64,000 bases of DNA from Planomonospora parontospora (GTDB taxonomy: Bacteria > Actinomycetota > Actinomycetes > Streptosporangiales > Streptosporangiaceae). Each line of letters starts with the position of its first letter. The stretch's first letter is position 1. The stretch is from positions 124,001-188,000 of the forward strand of contig BMQD01000002.1 of the NCBI GenBank assembly GCA_014647935.1, given 5' to 3'. Under the pieces are notes generated by a model. The model ran no database searches. It had not been told where the DNA came from and saw nothing but the letters and a program-made list of their open reading frames with translations. Shown one piece after another: positions 8,605 through 16,392 of the stretch. The position numbers and the translations under genes are program-made.

Positions 8605-9000
8605 ATGGGTAACGAGCTCTCCCCGGATCCGAACTGGCCCGGCGTGCACAACTACGTGACGGGGACCGAGTTCGACGTGGCGCGGATGCGCAAGGTCGCC
8701 GAGGACCTGGAGCGCTGCGCCGGCGAGATGAAGAGCGGAGCCGGGTCGGCGACCGGCCTCTGGCAGGACTCCGCCCTGACCGAGTTCCAGGTGGGGACCT
8801 GGCCGGCGGCCAGCGCGTTCACCCGGAGCGTCGGCCGCAACCATTCCCCCGACGGCATCGCCGGCATGTACGTCGGGCCGGTGTCGAACACGCTGGCCTA
8901 CGTCTACGGGATGTTCGCGGTCCGGCTGGAGGACGCCGCCAAGGCGATTCGGGCCAACGCCGACGAGTACGACAGGGTCCGCCGCGCCAACGGTGGCTGA
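8605..9000 (+). CDS. WXG100/EspC-like secretion-associated protein (131 aa)
   Basis: ATG start with AAGGAG upstream. The N-terminus PDPNWPGVHNYV and the C-terminal helix ending in ANADEYDRVRRA resemble the protein encoded at 10575-11042, with which it shares an overall plan: a short N-terminal tail, helix, loop (GLWQDSALTEFQVGTW) and a long C-terminal helix. The WXG turn is replaced by WQD. No signal peptide or membrane segment is present. It is followed after 32 bases by a long WXG-type protein, so the two may form a secreted pair as EspC/EspA-type or PE/PPE-type partners do. This is inferred from arrangement. Confidence 0.65.
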   Translation: MGNELSPDPNWPGVHNYVTGTEFDVARMRKVAEDLERCAGEMKSGAGSATGLWQDSALTEFQVGTWPAASAFTRSVGRNHSPDGIAGMYVGPVSNTLAYVYGMFAVRLEDAAKAIRANADEYDRVRRANGG

Positions 9001-9032
9001 CGGCGGGCGGAAGCGATCACGGGAGGGTCGTC

Positions 9033-10547
9033 GTGGGCAGTGAGAGCGGGAGCCTGGACGTCCGGTCCACCAGCGCGGTCCCCAGCGCGGGCCAGGTGTC
9101 CGCGTCGAAGGAGGAGATCGAGCGGTGGCTGCGCGCCACGGCGCCGGAGAAGGTGACGGCCGCCGCGGCCTCCTACCAGGCCGGCGTGGCCGTCCTCGGC
9201 TCCGTCCGCGAGGCCCTGGCCCGCAATGCCAGGGAACTCGCCGGGGCGTGGAGCGGGCCCGCGTCCGTCGAGGTCCAGCGGGCGCTGCAGATGCTGCACG
9301 CCACCGGCGCGGAGCTGAGCGAGAAGATGGGGCAGATGGCCTCCGTCCTGCAGACGTACGGCGGGGCCGCCCTGCCCCAGGCGATCGACGAGCTGGAGCG
9401 GCTGAAGGCCGACCCCGCCCCGCAGCCGAACCCCTCGCCCGGCCCGGCGCCGACGCCTTCGGCCACCGCGTCGCCGTCGCCGTCCCCCTCGGCCTCCCCG
9501 TCCACCGCGCCGCCCACGATCGGGCCGCTGAACGAGCCCGCTCCGGGCCTGACGCCCTCGGCGCAGGCCGCCATGAACGGCGACCACGCGGCCCGGGAGA
9601 TCCTCCGCAAGCTGGACACGAGGATCGTGCAGCTCTACGAGAGCGTTCCGGCGAACGTGACGTACAACCTGCCGACCGTGACCATCCCGGAGGCGTCCGG
9701 CGGCTACACGCCCGTGGAGTACCCGCCGGGCGGCAGCCCCTACGAGGGCGGCTCGCCCCGCGGGAACGGCGGATCCGTCCCGGCCTACTCCGGAAACCCC
9801 GGCGGCACCGGCGGTTCGGGCACGGGGGGCGGTCCCGGCTCGGGCGGCGGCGTCGGTTCCGGGGGCGGCCCCGGCGGCGGTTCCGGGGGCGGTCCCGGCT
9901 CGGGCGGCGGACCGGGCCCCGGTCCCGGTGGGCCTGGTTCCGGCGGCGGGACCGACCCCGGCGGGAGCGGACCCGGCGGCGGGACCGACCCCGGTGGAGG
10001 CGGACCCGGTGGGAGCGGGCCCGGAGGGAGTGGACCGGGCTCCGGTCCCGGCGGGAACGGGAACGGCGCGTTCCCGGGCTCGGGCGTCACCGGTGACGGC
10101 ACGGTTCCCCCGGTGATCGGTCAGGCCGGCGCCGGCGACCCCCGGACCACCGAGGTCGCCGCCTTCGCCCCGAACGATCCGGCCACGGCCCTGACGACCA
10201 CGCAGAATCCGGCGGCGGTCACCGCGCAGCCAGGCTTCGGTCCCGGCTCGGGCTCGGGCTCAGGCTTCGGTCCCGGCACGGTGGTCCGGCCGAACCCGCT
10301 CGGGATCGGCGGGCCGATGACGAGCGTGCCCCCGGTCCTGGGCGGCGGCTCGGGCGCCGGCGGCGGGGCGGCCCTGCCCTCGCTGCGGGGCGCCGCCGCG
10401 GGCGGCGCGCCGATGATGCCGTTCATGCCGATGGGCGGCGCCGCCGGCGGCGAGGAGTCGCAGGGCCAGGAGCGGACGAGCTGGCTGACCGAGGAGCACG
10501 ACGTCTGGAACACCGGCCACGAGGTGATCCCCCCGGTCATCACCTGA
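9033..10547 (+). CDS. Long WXG-type secreted protein with Gly-rich region and conserved tail (504 aa)
   Basis: GTG start with GGGAGGG upstream. Residues about 25-130 form an WXG/PPE-like helical domain with WSG (AWSGPASVEVQRAL). A Pro/Ser-rich hinge follows (about 130-165), then a second helical part (about 175-215), then a Gly-Gly-Pro-Ser low-complexity stretch (about 240-345) rich in GPGSGGG units. The C-terminus ends in MPFMPMGG, then RTSWLTEEHDVW, then PPVIT; the same tail occurs in the proteins at 11060 and 12363. The helical domain is closely similar to that of the 11060 protein (SVEVQRALQMLHAT versus GVEVQKQLQFLHAT). Likely a secreted or surface protein; its role is unknown. Confidence 0.75.
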   Translation: MGSESGSLDVRSTSAVPSAGQVSASKEEIERWLRATAPEKVTAAAASYQAGVAVLGSVREALARNARELAGAWSGPASVEVQRALQMLHATGAELSEKMGQMASVLQTYGGAALPQAIDELERLKADPAPQPNPSPGPAPTPSATASPSPSPSASPSTAPPTIGPLNEPAPGLTPSAQAAMNGDHAAREILRKLDTRIVQLYESVPANVTYNLPTVTIPEASGGYTPVEYPPGGSPYEGGSPRGNGGSVPAYSGNPGGTGGSGTGGGPGSGGGVGSGGGPGGGSGGGPGSGGGPGPGPGGPGSGGGTDPGGSGPGGGTDPGGGGPGGSGPGGSGPGSGPGGNGNGAFPGSGVTGDGTVPPVIGQAGAGDPRTTEVAAFAPNDPATALTTTQNPAAVTAQPGFGPGSGSGSGFGPGTVVRPNPLGIGGPMTSVPPVLGGGSGAGGGAALPSLRGAAAGGAPMMPFMPMGGAAGGEESQGQERTSWLTEEHDVWNTGHEVIPPVIT

Positions 10548-10574
10548 CCCCGCCCGGCTCCCGGAAGGCACGGC

Positions 10575-11042
10575 ATGGCGTTTCAACTGGATCCAGACTG
10601 GCCCGGCCTGACGGAGGCCGACCGCAAGCACGGCGCCGAGGTGGACCGTACGGAGGTGAAGCGGATCGCGGGCGAGCTGGAGAAGGCGCTGAAGGCGCTG
10701 ACCACGGGCGGCGCGGAACCCGCGGCGGCGGGCGAGCACAAGCCCGGTGACGAGTTCTCGCCGCCTCCGCCTCCTCCCTCGGGCGCGGGGTCGCTGCCCG
10801 ACCTGCAGCGTCACTGCGCGCTCAGCGAGGCCCAGCTCGGCCAGTGGCAGACCGCGCAGCAGTTCTCCATGGGGATCGTCTCGGCCTACTCCGTCCTCGT
10901 CGGGGACCCGGGCAGCCCGGGCGGCGGCCTGTACGCCTCGCTGGCCCGGCAGTACGGGGAGTCCATCAACGCGCTGCTGGAGATGGCCAGGTCCTACGAC
11001 GGCGCGGAACAGGCCTACGGCCGGCCGGGCGACCGGCGCTGA
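10575..11042 (+). CDS. WXG100/EspC-like secretion-associated protein (155 aa)
   Basis: ATG start with GGAAGG upstream. It parallels the 8605 protein: PDPDWPG-like N-terminus (LDPDWPGLTEAD), a long helix (VKRIAGELEKALKAL), then LSEAQLGQWQTAQQF where the earlier protein has LTEFQVGTWPAASAF, and a C-terminal helix with RSYDGAEQAYG (YDGAE, a YxxxE signal). A Pro-rich insert with six consecutive prolines near residue 65 is unique to this copy. It precedes a long WXG-type gene by 17 bases, repeating the small-then-large order of the preceding pair; a duplicated module is likely. Confidence 0.65.
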   Translation: MAFQLDPDWPGLTEADRKHGAEVDRTEVKRIAGELEKALKALTTGGAEPAAAGEHKPGDEFSPPPPPPSGAGSLPDLQRHCALSEAQLGQWQTAQQFSMGIVSAYSVLVGDPGSPGGGLYASLARQYGESINALLEMARSYDGAEQAYGRPGDRR

Positions 11043-11059
11043 GTGCGGGACGGACGATC

Positions 11060-12346
11060 ATGGCGGACGTGCAGAAGATCAGGGTCAAGCCCACGGACGG
11101 GCCGCTGCCCACCGAAGAGACGCAGATCTTCTACTTCGACTACCTGGAGAAGCGGATCCAGGAGTGGATCGACGGCGCCGATCCGGTCGCGGTGCGGCGG
11201 GCGGGCGACTACTACGTCGCCGGCCACGGAGCGCTCGAGGCCGGGGCGGCGGCGCTCAAGGCGAAGGCCGCGGAGCTGGCCCGGCACCTGAAGGGACCGG
11301 CGGGCGTCGAGGTCCAGAAGCAGCTGCAGTTCCTGCACGCGACCATGCGCGAGCTCGCCGGCAAACTGAACGCCACCGGCACGGTGCTGCGCAAGTACGC
11401 CGACACGATGGCCTGGGCGCAGCGCGAGGTGGTCGTCCAGCAGGGCCGGGACTCGCGCACGGACCGGGACATCGACTGGGCCGACCTCACCCCGTTCTAC
11501 GGGGTCTACCGGGTCCAGCGCCGGGCCAGGGACCACTTCTACGCGGTGAACGAGAAGATCCGCGAGCTCTACGCGGAGCTGCCCCCCGACGTCCAGCAGG
11601 CGCTGCCCACCCCCACGGAGGTGGACCTGCCCGAGTACAAGCCGACCGGTCTCCCCGGCGGCCCGTCCCCGGACCTCCCCGCGGACCTCACGGGAGGAGG
11701 GCCGCCCGGGACCGTCGCCTTCGACCCCGGTGTGGACGACGATCCGTACGGGCTCGGCGGGCTCCCCGGAGACGGGGGGACCGTCCCGGCGGGCCTCGAC
11801 CCGTCCGGGCTCGTCCACCCGCTCCCCGAGGGCTCCCCGGGGCTGCCGGGCCTTCCGGGGGCGGGCGGGGCGGTGAACACGGGCGACGCTTCTCCTCGCC
11901 TCCCGGGAGCGCCGGATGCGGGCGTTCCCGCGCCGGGATCGTCCACGACCACGCTCGCCGGTCTGCGCGACCCCTCGATGACCGGATCACCGGCCTTCCC
12001 GGGGACGGCCCACCTCCCCGGCGGCCCCTCCGGGGCGGGCGGGTTCGGGACCGGAGCCGGGGGCGGGCAGGGAGGCGGCGCCTTCCCGGGCGGGGCCTTC
12101 GGCACCGCGGGCGCGCCCGGGGGCACCGGCGGCGCCGCAGGGGCCGGGGGCGCCGGAGGGGCGGCCGGAGGCAGGATGAAGGCGGGCGGCGGTGTGCCGG
12201 CGACGCCGTTCATGCCGATGGGCGCCGCTGCGAAGGGCGGCGCGGGAGGCGAGGAGGAGCGGGACCGGGAGAACACCACCTGGCTCCTGGAGGACGACGA
12301 CGTCTGGGGTGGCGGCGGCGACACCATCCCGCCGGTGATCGGCTGA
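11060..12346 (+). CDS. Long WXG-type secreted protein, second copy (428 aa)
   Basis: Start taken as ATG 11060 (MADVQKIRVKP), just after the previous stop; the open frame extends upstream into that gene but reads as shadow. Residues about 20-140 form the helical domain related to the 9033 protein; the WXG turn is lost (HLKGPAGVEVQ, Leu for Trp). A further helical part (PFYGVYRVQRRARDHFYAVN) follows, then a Pro/Gly-rich stretch. The tail reads PFMPMGAAAKGG, then TTWLLEDDDVW, then PPVIG, as in the 9033 and 12363 proteins. The ribosome site is weak (GGGACGGA), so translational coupling to the upstream gene is possible. Confidence 0.72.
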   Translation: MADVQKIRVKPTDGPLPTEETQIFYFDYLEKRIQEWIDGADPVAVRRAGDYYVAGHGALEAGAAALKAKAAELARHLKGPAGVEVQKQLQFLHATMRELAGKLNATGTVLRKYADTMAWAQREVVVQQGRDSRTDRDIDWADLTPFYGVYRVQRRARDHFYAVNEKIRELYAELPPDVQQALPTPTEVDLPEYKPTGLPGGPSPDLPADLTGGGPPGTVAFDPGVDDDPYGLGGLPGDGGTVPAGLDPSGLVHPLPEGSPGLPGLPGAGGAVNTGDASPRLPGAPDAGVPAPGSSTTTLAGLRDPSMTGSPAFPGTAHLPGGPSGAGGFGTGAGGGQGGGAFPGGAFGTAGAPGGTGGAAGAGGAGGAAGGRMKAGGGVPATPFMPMGAAAKGGAGGEEERDRENTTWLLEDDDVWGGGGDTIPPVIG

Positions 12347-12362
12347 GTGCGGAGGAGTGACG

Positions 12363-13445
12363 ATGGGCGGACCCGGCGGCGGCCAGACGTTCGGGGGCTA
12401 CGGGTTGAACGGGCCGGGGGTCTCCTTCAGCGAGGAGAGGCTGAAGGCGCTCGGGAAGGACTACGACACCCACGCCGGCACGATGGAGAACGTCGCCGAC
12501 CAGACGAAGGCGATCGGCGTGCCCTTCCCCGGATTCGGCGTCCTGGGCGCCGGGCTGCACATCGCGCACGACCGCGCCCGGGACAGCGCCGCCGACGCGC
12601 TCGGTGCGGGCAGGGAGGTGCTGGCGTCGTGGCGGACGGCCCTCGAGACGGCCAGCCACACCTACAAGGCCGCCGAGGACGCCAACAAGCTGCCGGAGCT
12701 CCCGGGCACGGACCTCCCGGGGGGCGGCCTGCCCGGAGGAGGCCTTCCGGGGGGCGGTCTGCCCGGGGGCGGTCTGCCGGGCACGGACCTCCCCGGGGGT
12801 GGCCTGCCCGGAGGTGGTCTGCCGGGCACGGATCTGCCGGGCACGGACCTCCCCGGGGGCGGTCTGCCCGGAGGTGGTCTGCCGGGCACGGACCTCCCCG
12901 GGGGTGGCCTGCCCGGAGGTGGCCTTCCGGGGGGCGGTCTGCCGGGGGGCGGTCTGCCGGGCACGGACCTGCCGGGCGCGAATCTGCCGGGCACCGGCGG
13001 CGTCCCGGGGAGCGGAGGGCTCGACGGGCGGATCCCCGGACTGCCCGGACAGGCCGCGACCGGACTGCCCGGCCTCGGATCGGTCGACCCGCGCCGGACG
13101 GACCTGTCCGCCTACACGCCCGGCGAGCCGTCCGTGCCGCAGTTCAAGGTCCCGGACGCCACGACCTGGACGGGCGACCAGGCGGCCGGGACGGGCACGG
13201 CGGGCCGAGGGGGCGGCGCGCTCCCCGCAGGGGCGGGGAGCGGCGGACCGGGCGGCCTGCAGGCAGGCGTGCGCGGGACCGGCGCGAACGGCGGCATGCC
13301 GATGATGCCGATGATGCCGATGGGCGGCGCCGGAACGGGTGAGCAGGAGCGCGATCGCGACCAGACCACCTGGCTCTCGGAGGACGAGGGGGTCTGGGGC
13401 GGCGACGAGGACGTCGCCCCCTCGGTGATCGGCCAGGAGCCGTGA
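12363..13445 (+). CDS. EspC/WXG-like secreted protein with PGxxL repeat and conserved tail (360 aa)
   Basis: ATG 12363 is preferred to GTG 12357 because GGAGG at 12351-12355 is then correctly spaced. Residues about 20-110 are a helical domain of the ESX secretion-target type, ending in SHTYKAAEDANK with a YxxxE signal. Residues 114-213 are twenty pentapeptides, mostly PGGGL or PGTDL. A Gly/Pro-rich part follows, and the end shows MPMMPMGGAG, then TTWLSEDEGVW, then PSVIG. It is the third protein with this tail. Export by the neighbouring ESX system is likely; the repeat suggests a flexible spacer or surface-exposed stalk. Confidence 0.72.
   Translation: MGGPGGGQTFGGYGLNGPGVSFSEERLKALGKDYDTHAGTMENVADQTKAIGVPFPGFGVLGAGLHIAHDRARDSAADALGAGREVLASWRTALETASHTYKAAEDANKLPELPGTDLPGGGLPGGGLPGGGLPGGGLPGTDLPGGGLPGGGLPGTDLPGTDLPGGGLPGGGLPGTDLPGGGLPGGGLPGGGLPGGGLPGTDLPGANLPGTGGVPGSGGLDGRIPGLPGQAATGLPGLGSVDPRRTDLSAYTPGEPSVPQFKVPDATTWTGDQAAGTGTAGRGGGALPAGAGSGGPGGLQAGVRGTGANGGMPMMPMMPMGGAGTGEQERDRDQTTWLSEDEGVWGGDEDVAPSVIGQEP
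12702..13001 (+). repeat. In-frame 15-bp tandem repeat coding for PGGGL/PGTDL
   Basis: Twenty 15-base units, all in frame, encode PGTDL or PGGGL in an irregular order, ending in PGANL and PGTGG. Codon choices differ between units (CTG/CTC/CTT for Leu; GGC/GGT/GGA for Gly), so the array is not fresh slippage only. At the protein level it reads LPGGG/LPGTD, similar in form to elastin-like VPGxG repeats. Confidence 0.9.
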
Positions 13446-13481
13446 TCCGGACGGGACGCGGCGGGACGGGAGGCTGACGGC

Positions 13482-14228
13482 ATGGCGTACGAGAACGACA
13501 AGGACATGTACATCGCGGCGGTGGCGCTTGCGACCATCGCGGCCGGCGTCCTCAGACGTCCCATGGCGTTCTCCATCGTCGCGACCCTCGGCCTGATGGT
13601 CTCCGACCCGGGTGCCATGAACGCGGCGGCGAAGGAATGGGACAAGGCGGACCTCGACCAGCTCAAGCGGGAGATAACCGAGCTGAAGGAGACGTTGAGG
13701 AAGGACGGCAAGTGGGAGGGCGAGGCCTTCGCCGCGTTCGACGCCGCCGTCCTGAAGTTCAACGACGAACTGGGCAACGCGCAGAACCTCCGCAAGGGCA
13801 TGGGCGACGCCCTGGACCAGACCGCCCTCGTCTACCACGTGGGCGCGATCATCGCGATGTCCGTCGCGGTCATCATGCAGGCGCTGGCGGCGCTCTCCAT
13901 CGTCTTCCTCGTCCACCCCGGGGGGAAGGTGGCCTTCGAGGTCGCCCTCACCGGCGTGCTCAACTCCATCGACAAGGCGGTCAAGGCGATGGCCAAGAAG
14001 AAGATGACGGCCGCCGGGGTGGTCGCGGGCATCCTCTACGGGGTGGCCACCCTCCAGGACAACATGGGCAAGCTGTTCTTCGGGATGAAGGCCATGCCGG
14101 AGGGGACGCCGGAGTTCACCAAGGCGGGTCTGAACTACGATCCGGCCTCCGGACTCAAGAAGACGGAACTGCCGAGCCTGAACATGAACCTGAACCAGGG
14201 GGGCCTCCACTTCCCCGGTCTCCCCTGA
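13482..14228 (+). CDS. WXG100-like protein with hydrophobic segments (248 aa)
   Basis: ATG start with GGGAGGCTGACGGC upstream. An N-terminal hydrophobic segment (about residues 11-45) precedes a WXG-like helical hairpin with the motif KWEGEAFAAF (about 76-85). A second, longer hydrophobic region (about 122-147, IIAMSVAVIMQALAALSIVF) and a third mildly hydrophobic stretch (about 178-195) follow, then a soluble tail. A WXG hairpin joined to membrane helices is unusual for a secreted WXG100 protein; a similar layout occurs at 16389. It could be a membrane-inserting substrate or an accessory membrane protein. It ends 52 bases from the convergent eccB. Confidence 0.6.
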   Translation: MAYENDKDMYIAAVALATIAAGVLRRPMAFSIVATLGLMVSDPGAMNAAAKEWDKADLDQLKREITELKETLRKDGKWEGEAFAAFDAAVLKFNDELGNAQNLRKGMGDALDQTALVYHVGAIIAMSVAVIMQALAALSIVFLVHPGGKVAFEVALTGVLNSIDKAVKAMAKKKMTAAGVVAGILYGVATLQDNMGKLFFGMKAMPEGTPEFTKAGLNYDPASGLKKTELPSLNMNLNQGGLHFPGLP

Positions 14229-14280
14229 CCCGGAGCCGTACGGGGTCCGGGCCCCGTACGGGACGGGCGGGTCCCGGCCG

Positions 14281-15720
14281 CTACGGCCGGGCCGCGGCCG
14301 GCTGCTCGACCCGCACCGGCACCCTGGCGGCGGCCGGGTCGAGCGCCGGTCCCTCCGGGATCAGGTGCACCAGGTGGGCCGGGAGCGGGGCGACGTCCCC
14401 GTCGGCGTAGCCGAGGCTCTGCAGCGCCTCCGGTGAGGGGATCGCGTGCCGCCGTCCCTGGTCGCCGATCAGGTAGAGCGAGCGGACCGCGTCCAGCCTG
14501 CCGTCCCCCGGCAGCAACCCCACGAGCGCGCCGGAACCGGGCGGGAGCACCACCTGGTCGACCGTGGCCTGGTCGAAGCGCTCGCTCGGGGGTGCGGGGA
14601 TCCGTACCGTGCTCTCGACGGTCAGCGTCGCCTGCGCCGACCCCCGCGCCGTGCCGGAGTAGACGGCGCAGAGCGGGTCCGCCGGGTCCGGCTCGATGAC
14701 CTTCGGCATGGTCTCGGGGAGGCCGGTGGAGTCCAGCCGGGTCTTCGAGACCCGCGTCGCGTTCGCGGTCGCGGCGTCCAGCGTGATCGCCCGGACGGGG
14801 GCGCGGCCGTACGCCTTCCTGGTCGCGGGGTTCTGCAGGAGCAGGTCCGCCTGGACGGGGGTGAGGCTCGCCAGCCCGTCGGAGAGCAGGACGTACCACT
14901 TGGCGGGGCCGCCGACGGCCGGCGGAACGGTGTACACCCGGCCCGCCGCGGACCCGCGGCCGTCCGGCCCGCGCACCGCGCGGCCCAGCCCCGGGATCCA
15001 GGGACTGCGCAGGTCGGGTCCGGCGGGCAGCGCGTTGAGCCAGGCGGCCGGGACCTGCCGGCGCCCTCCCTCCGGCAGCGCCCGCACGCTCTCGGACGCC
15101 ACCCGCATCCGCCGGTTCGACCAGAGCATCCAGGTCTGCCCGCCCTCCTCGACCACCATGGCGGAGTCCTGCCCGATCGGGCGCCCGCCGACCTCGAAGC
15201 CGCCGATCAGGGACGTGTACGGCCTGCGTCCGCCGGTGGCGTCCGTGCCCTCCACCACGCAGGCCGACCACGGCGCGCGGACCAGGCGGTCGGGCGCGGG
15301 CAGCGACTCCGGAGCGCCCGGGATGCCCACCAGCGTGCCCCGGGCGAAGCGGGCGAGCGAGGCCGAGGTCACCGTCCGGACCTTCGCGCCCTGCGTGCCC
15401 AGGAGCAGCCGGGCGGAGGCCACGTTGGCGACGGGGATCATCCGCCGCTGCGGAGCGCTGTAGACGAACGTCGCGCCCGACTCCTCCTCGACGAGGACCG
15501 TGCCGGGTTCGGTGAGCGCGGTGGCGCCGCCCGGGCGCAGCAGCCCCAGCACGCCGAAGACGACCGCCACCAGGACGGCGGCCAGCACCGCGCAGAACAT
15601 CGCCACGTTGTACCTGCGCATCGGCGACTCGGGCAGGTCCGGCTCGCCCTGGAGCAGAGCCGTGCCCAGTCGCTGCGTCATCAGCCGGTACGCCTGGTAG
15701 AGATCGCGACGGGTCTGCAT
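14281..15720 (-). CDS. eccB: Type VII secretion protein EccB
   Basis: Core ESX membrane component with a large extracytoplasmic domain. Start ATG 15720 (MQTRRDLYQAYRLM) with GGAGGTGGA directly upstream; the frame extends further but without a better start. 479 residues. The short cytoplasmic part is followed by one membrane helix (about residues 38-61) and a Gly/Pro-rich external domain with repeated beta units and scattered short conserved motifs (for example GTLVGIPG, VLLSDGLASLTPVQADLLL, GLLPGDGR), typical of EccB. It lies on the minus strand between two rightward substrate runs and diverges from the EspC-like gene at 16072. Confidence 0.92.
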   Translation of the reverse strand: MQTRRDLYQAYRLMTQRLGTALLQGEPDLPESPMRRYNVAMFCAVLAAVLVAVVFGVLGLLRPGGATALTEPGTVLVEEESGATFVYSAPQRRMIPVANVASARLLLGTQGAKVRTVTSASLARFARGTLVGIPGAPESLPAPDRLVRAPWSACVVEGTDATGGRRPYTSLIGGFEVGGRPIGQDSAMVVEEGGQTWMLWSNRRMRVASESVRALPEGGRRQVPAAWLNALPAGPDLRSPWIPGLGRAVRGPDGRGSAAGRVYTVPPAVGGPAKWYVLLSDGLASLTPVQADLLLQNPATRKAYGRAPVRAITLDAATANATRVSKTRLDSTGLPETMPKVIEPDPADPLCAVYSGTARGSAQATLTVESTVRIPAPPSERFDQATVDQVVLPPGSGALVGLLPGDGRLDAVRSLYLIGDQGRRHAIPSPEALQSLGYADGDVAPLPAHLVHLIPEGPALDPAAARVPVRVEQPAAARP

Positions 15721-16071
15721 TCCACCTCCGTCTCGCCGGACACGCGGTAGCCGACAGCATAGAAGCGCGATCAAGGAGTTGCCCCCTCCGAGACAGAAAA
15801 GGGATCTTCCTCTCTTCCGAGGCGGGGGGAAGGCGGGCAGGGGAGGCCCCGGGACGCCTGGACGGGAGAGATCGCAGGACGCCGGCAGGAACACGGCAGG
15901 AAGCCGGAAAGCGCCCGGACATCCGCAGGCCGCCCGGCGTTAACGGGGGCCCCGTAGCCTCTGAGCCGCCGCCCGGCCGTACGCGCGGCGACGCGCGGCC
16001 CGGCGGCGCCGGGGACACGGTGACGGCACGGCGGTACAGCGGTACGGAGACGATTCTCGGAGGCTGGTCGA
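15721..16071. promoter_or_regulatory. Divergent intergenic region between eccB and the 16072 gene
   Basis: A 351-base gap with no convincing gene on either strand. It should hold divergent promoters. Around 15770-15810 it is relatively AT-rich and contains a purine/pyrimidine-skewed stretch, and TTAACG near 15935 is a possible -35-type hexamer, but no matched pair can be named. GGAGG at 16059-16063 serves the TTG start at 16072, and GGAGG within 15721-15730 (minus strand) serves eccB. Confidence 0.35.
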
Positions 16072-16392
16072 TTGGCTCCTCAGACCCCCGGATACGAGGT
16101 CGCGGCCGGGCACCTGGAGAAGTTCGCGGGGACCGCGGGGGACGCGGGCACCGAGGTGCAGGGCGCGCTGGACGGGACGCCCCGCTTCGAGGGGTGGAAC
16201 CTCGCCCCGCTCGCGGGCGTCCCGCTCGTCGGGCTGCTCTTCGTCAACCGGCTCAACGCCGTCGCGGACACCTGGGCGGCGGGCGCGCGGGTCCTGCGGG
16301 AGACCCTCGCATCGGACTCCGAGCGGCTGGTGCGGGTGGCCGCCACGTACGTGCAGGTGGAGCGGGCCAACGCGGCGGGAGGGAAGCCCTGA
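16072..16392 (+). CDS. EspC-like ESX secretion target (106 aa)
   Basis: TTG start at 16072, supported by GGAGG 8 bases upstream. The protein is a helical hairpin: VAAGHLEKFAGTAGDAGTEV in helix 1, a loop with two hydrophobic stretches (LAPLAGVPLVGLLFV), and a long second helix ending ATYVQVERAN, in which YVQVE fits YxxxE. This matches the EspC-type ESX target family (DUF2580-like). It overlaps the start of the next gene by a few bases, so the two are probably made together and may form a pair, as seen for the small-then-large pairs at 8605-10547 and 10575-12346. Confidence 0.7.
   Translation: MAPQTPGYEVAAGHLEKFAGTAGDAGTEVQGALDGTPRFEGWNLAPLAGVPLVGLLFVNRLNAVADTWAAGARVLRETLASDSERLVRVAATYVQVERANAAGGKP

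Noticed and set aside
12702-13001. Tandem units suggesting a CRISPR array
   Set aside because: The 15-base units lack spacers and are in frame with a protein repeat.
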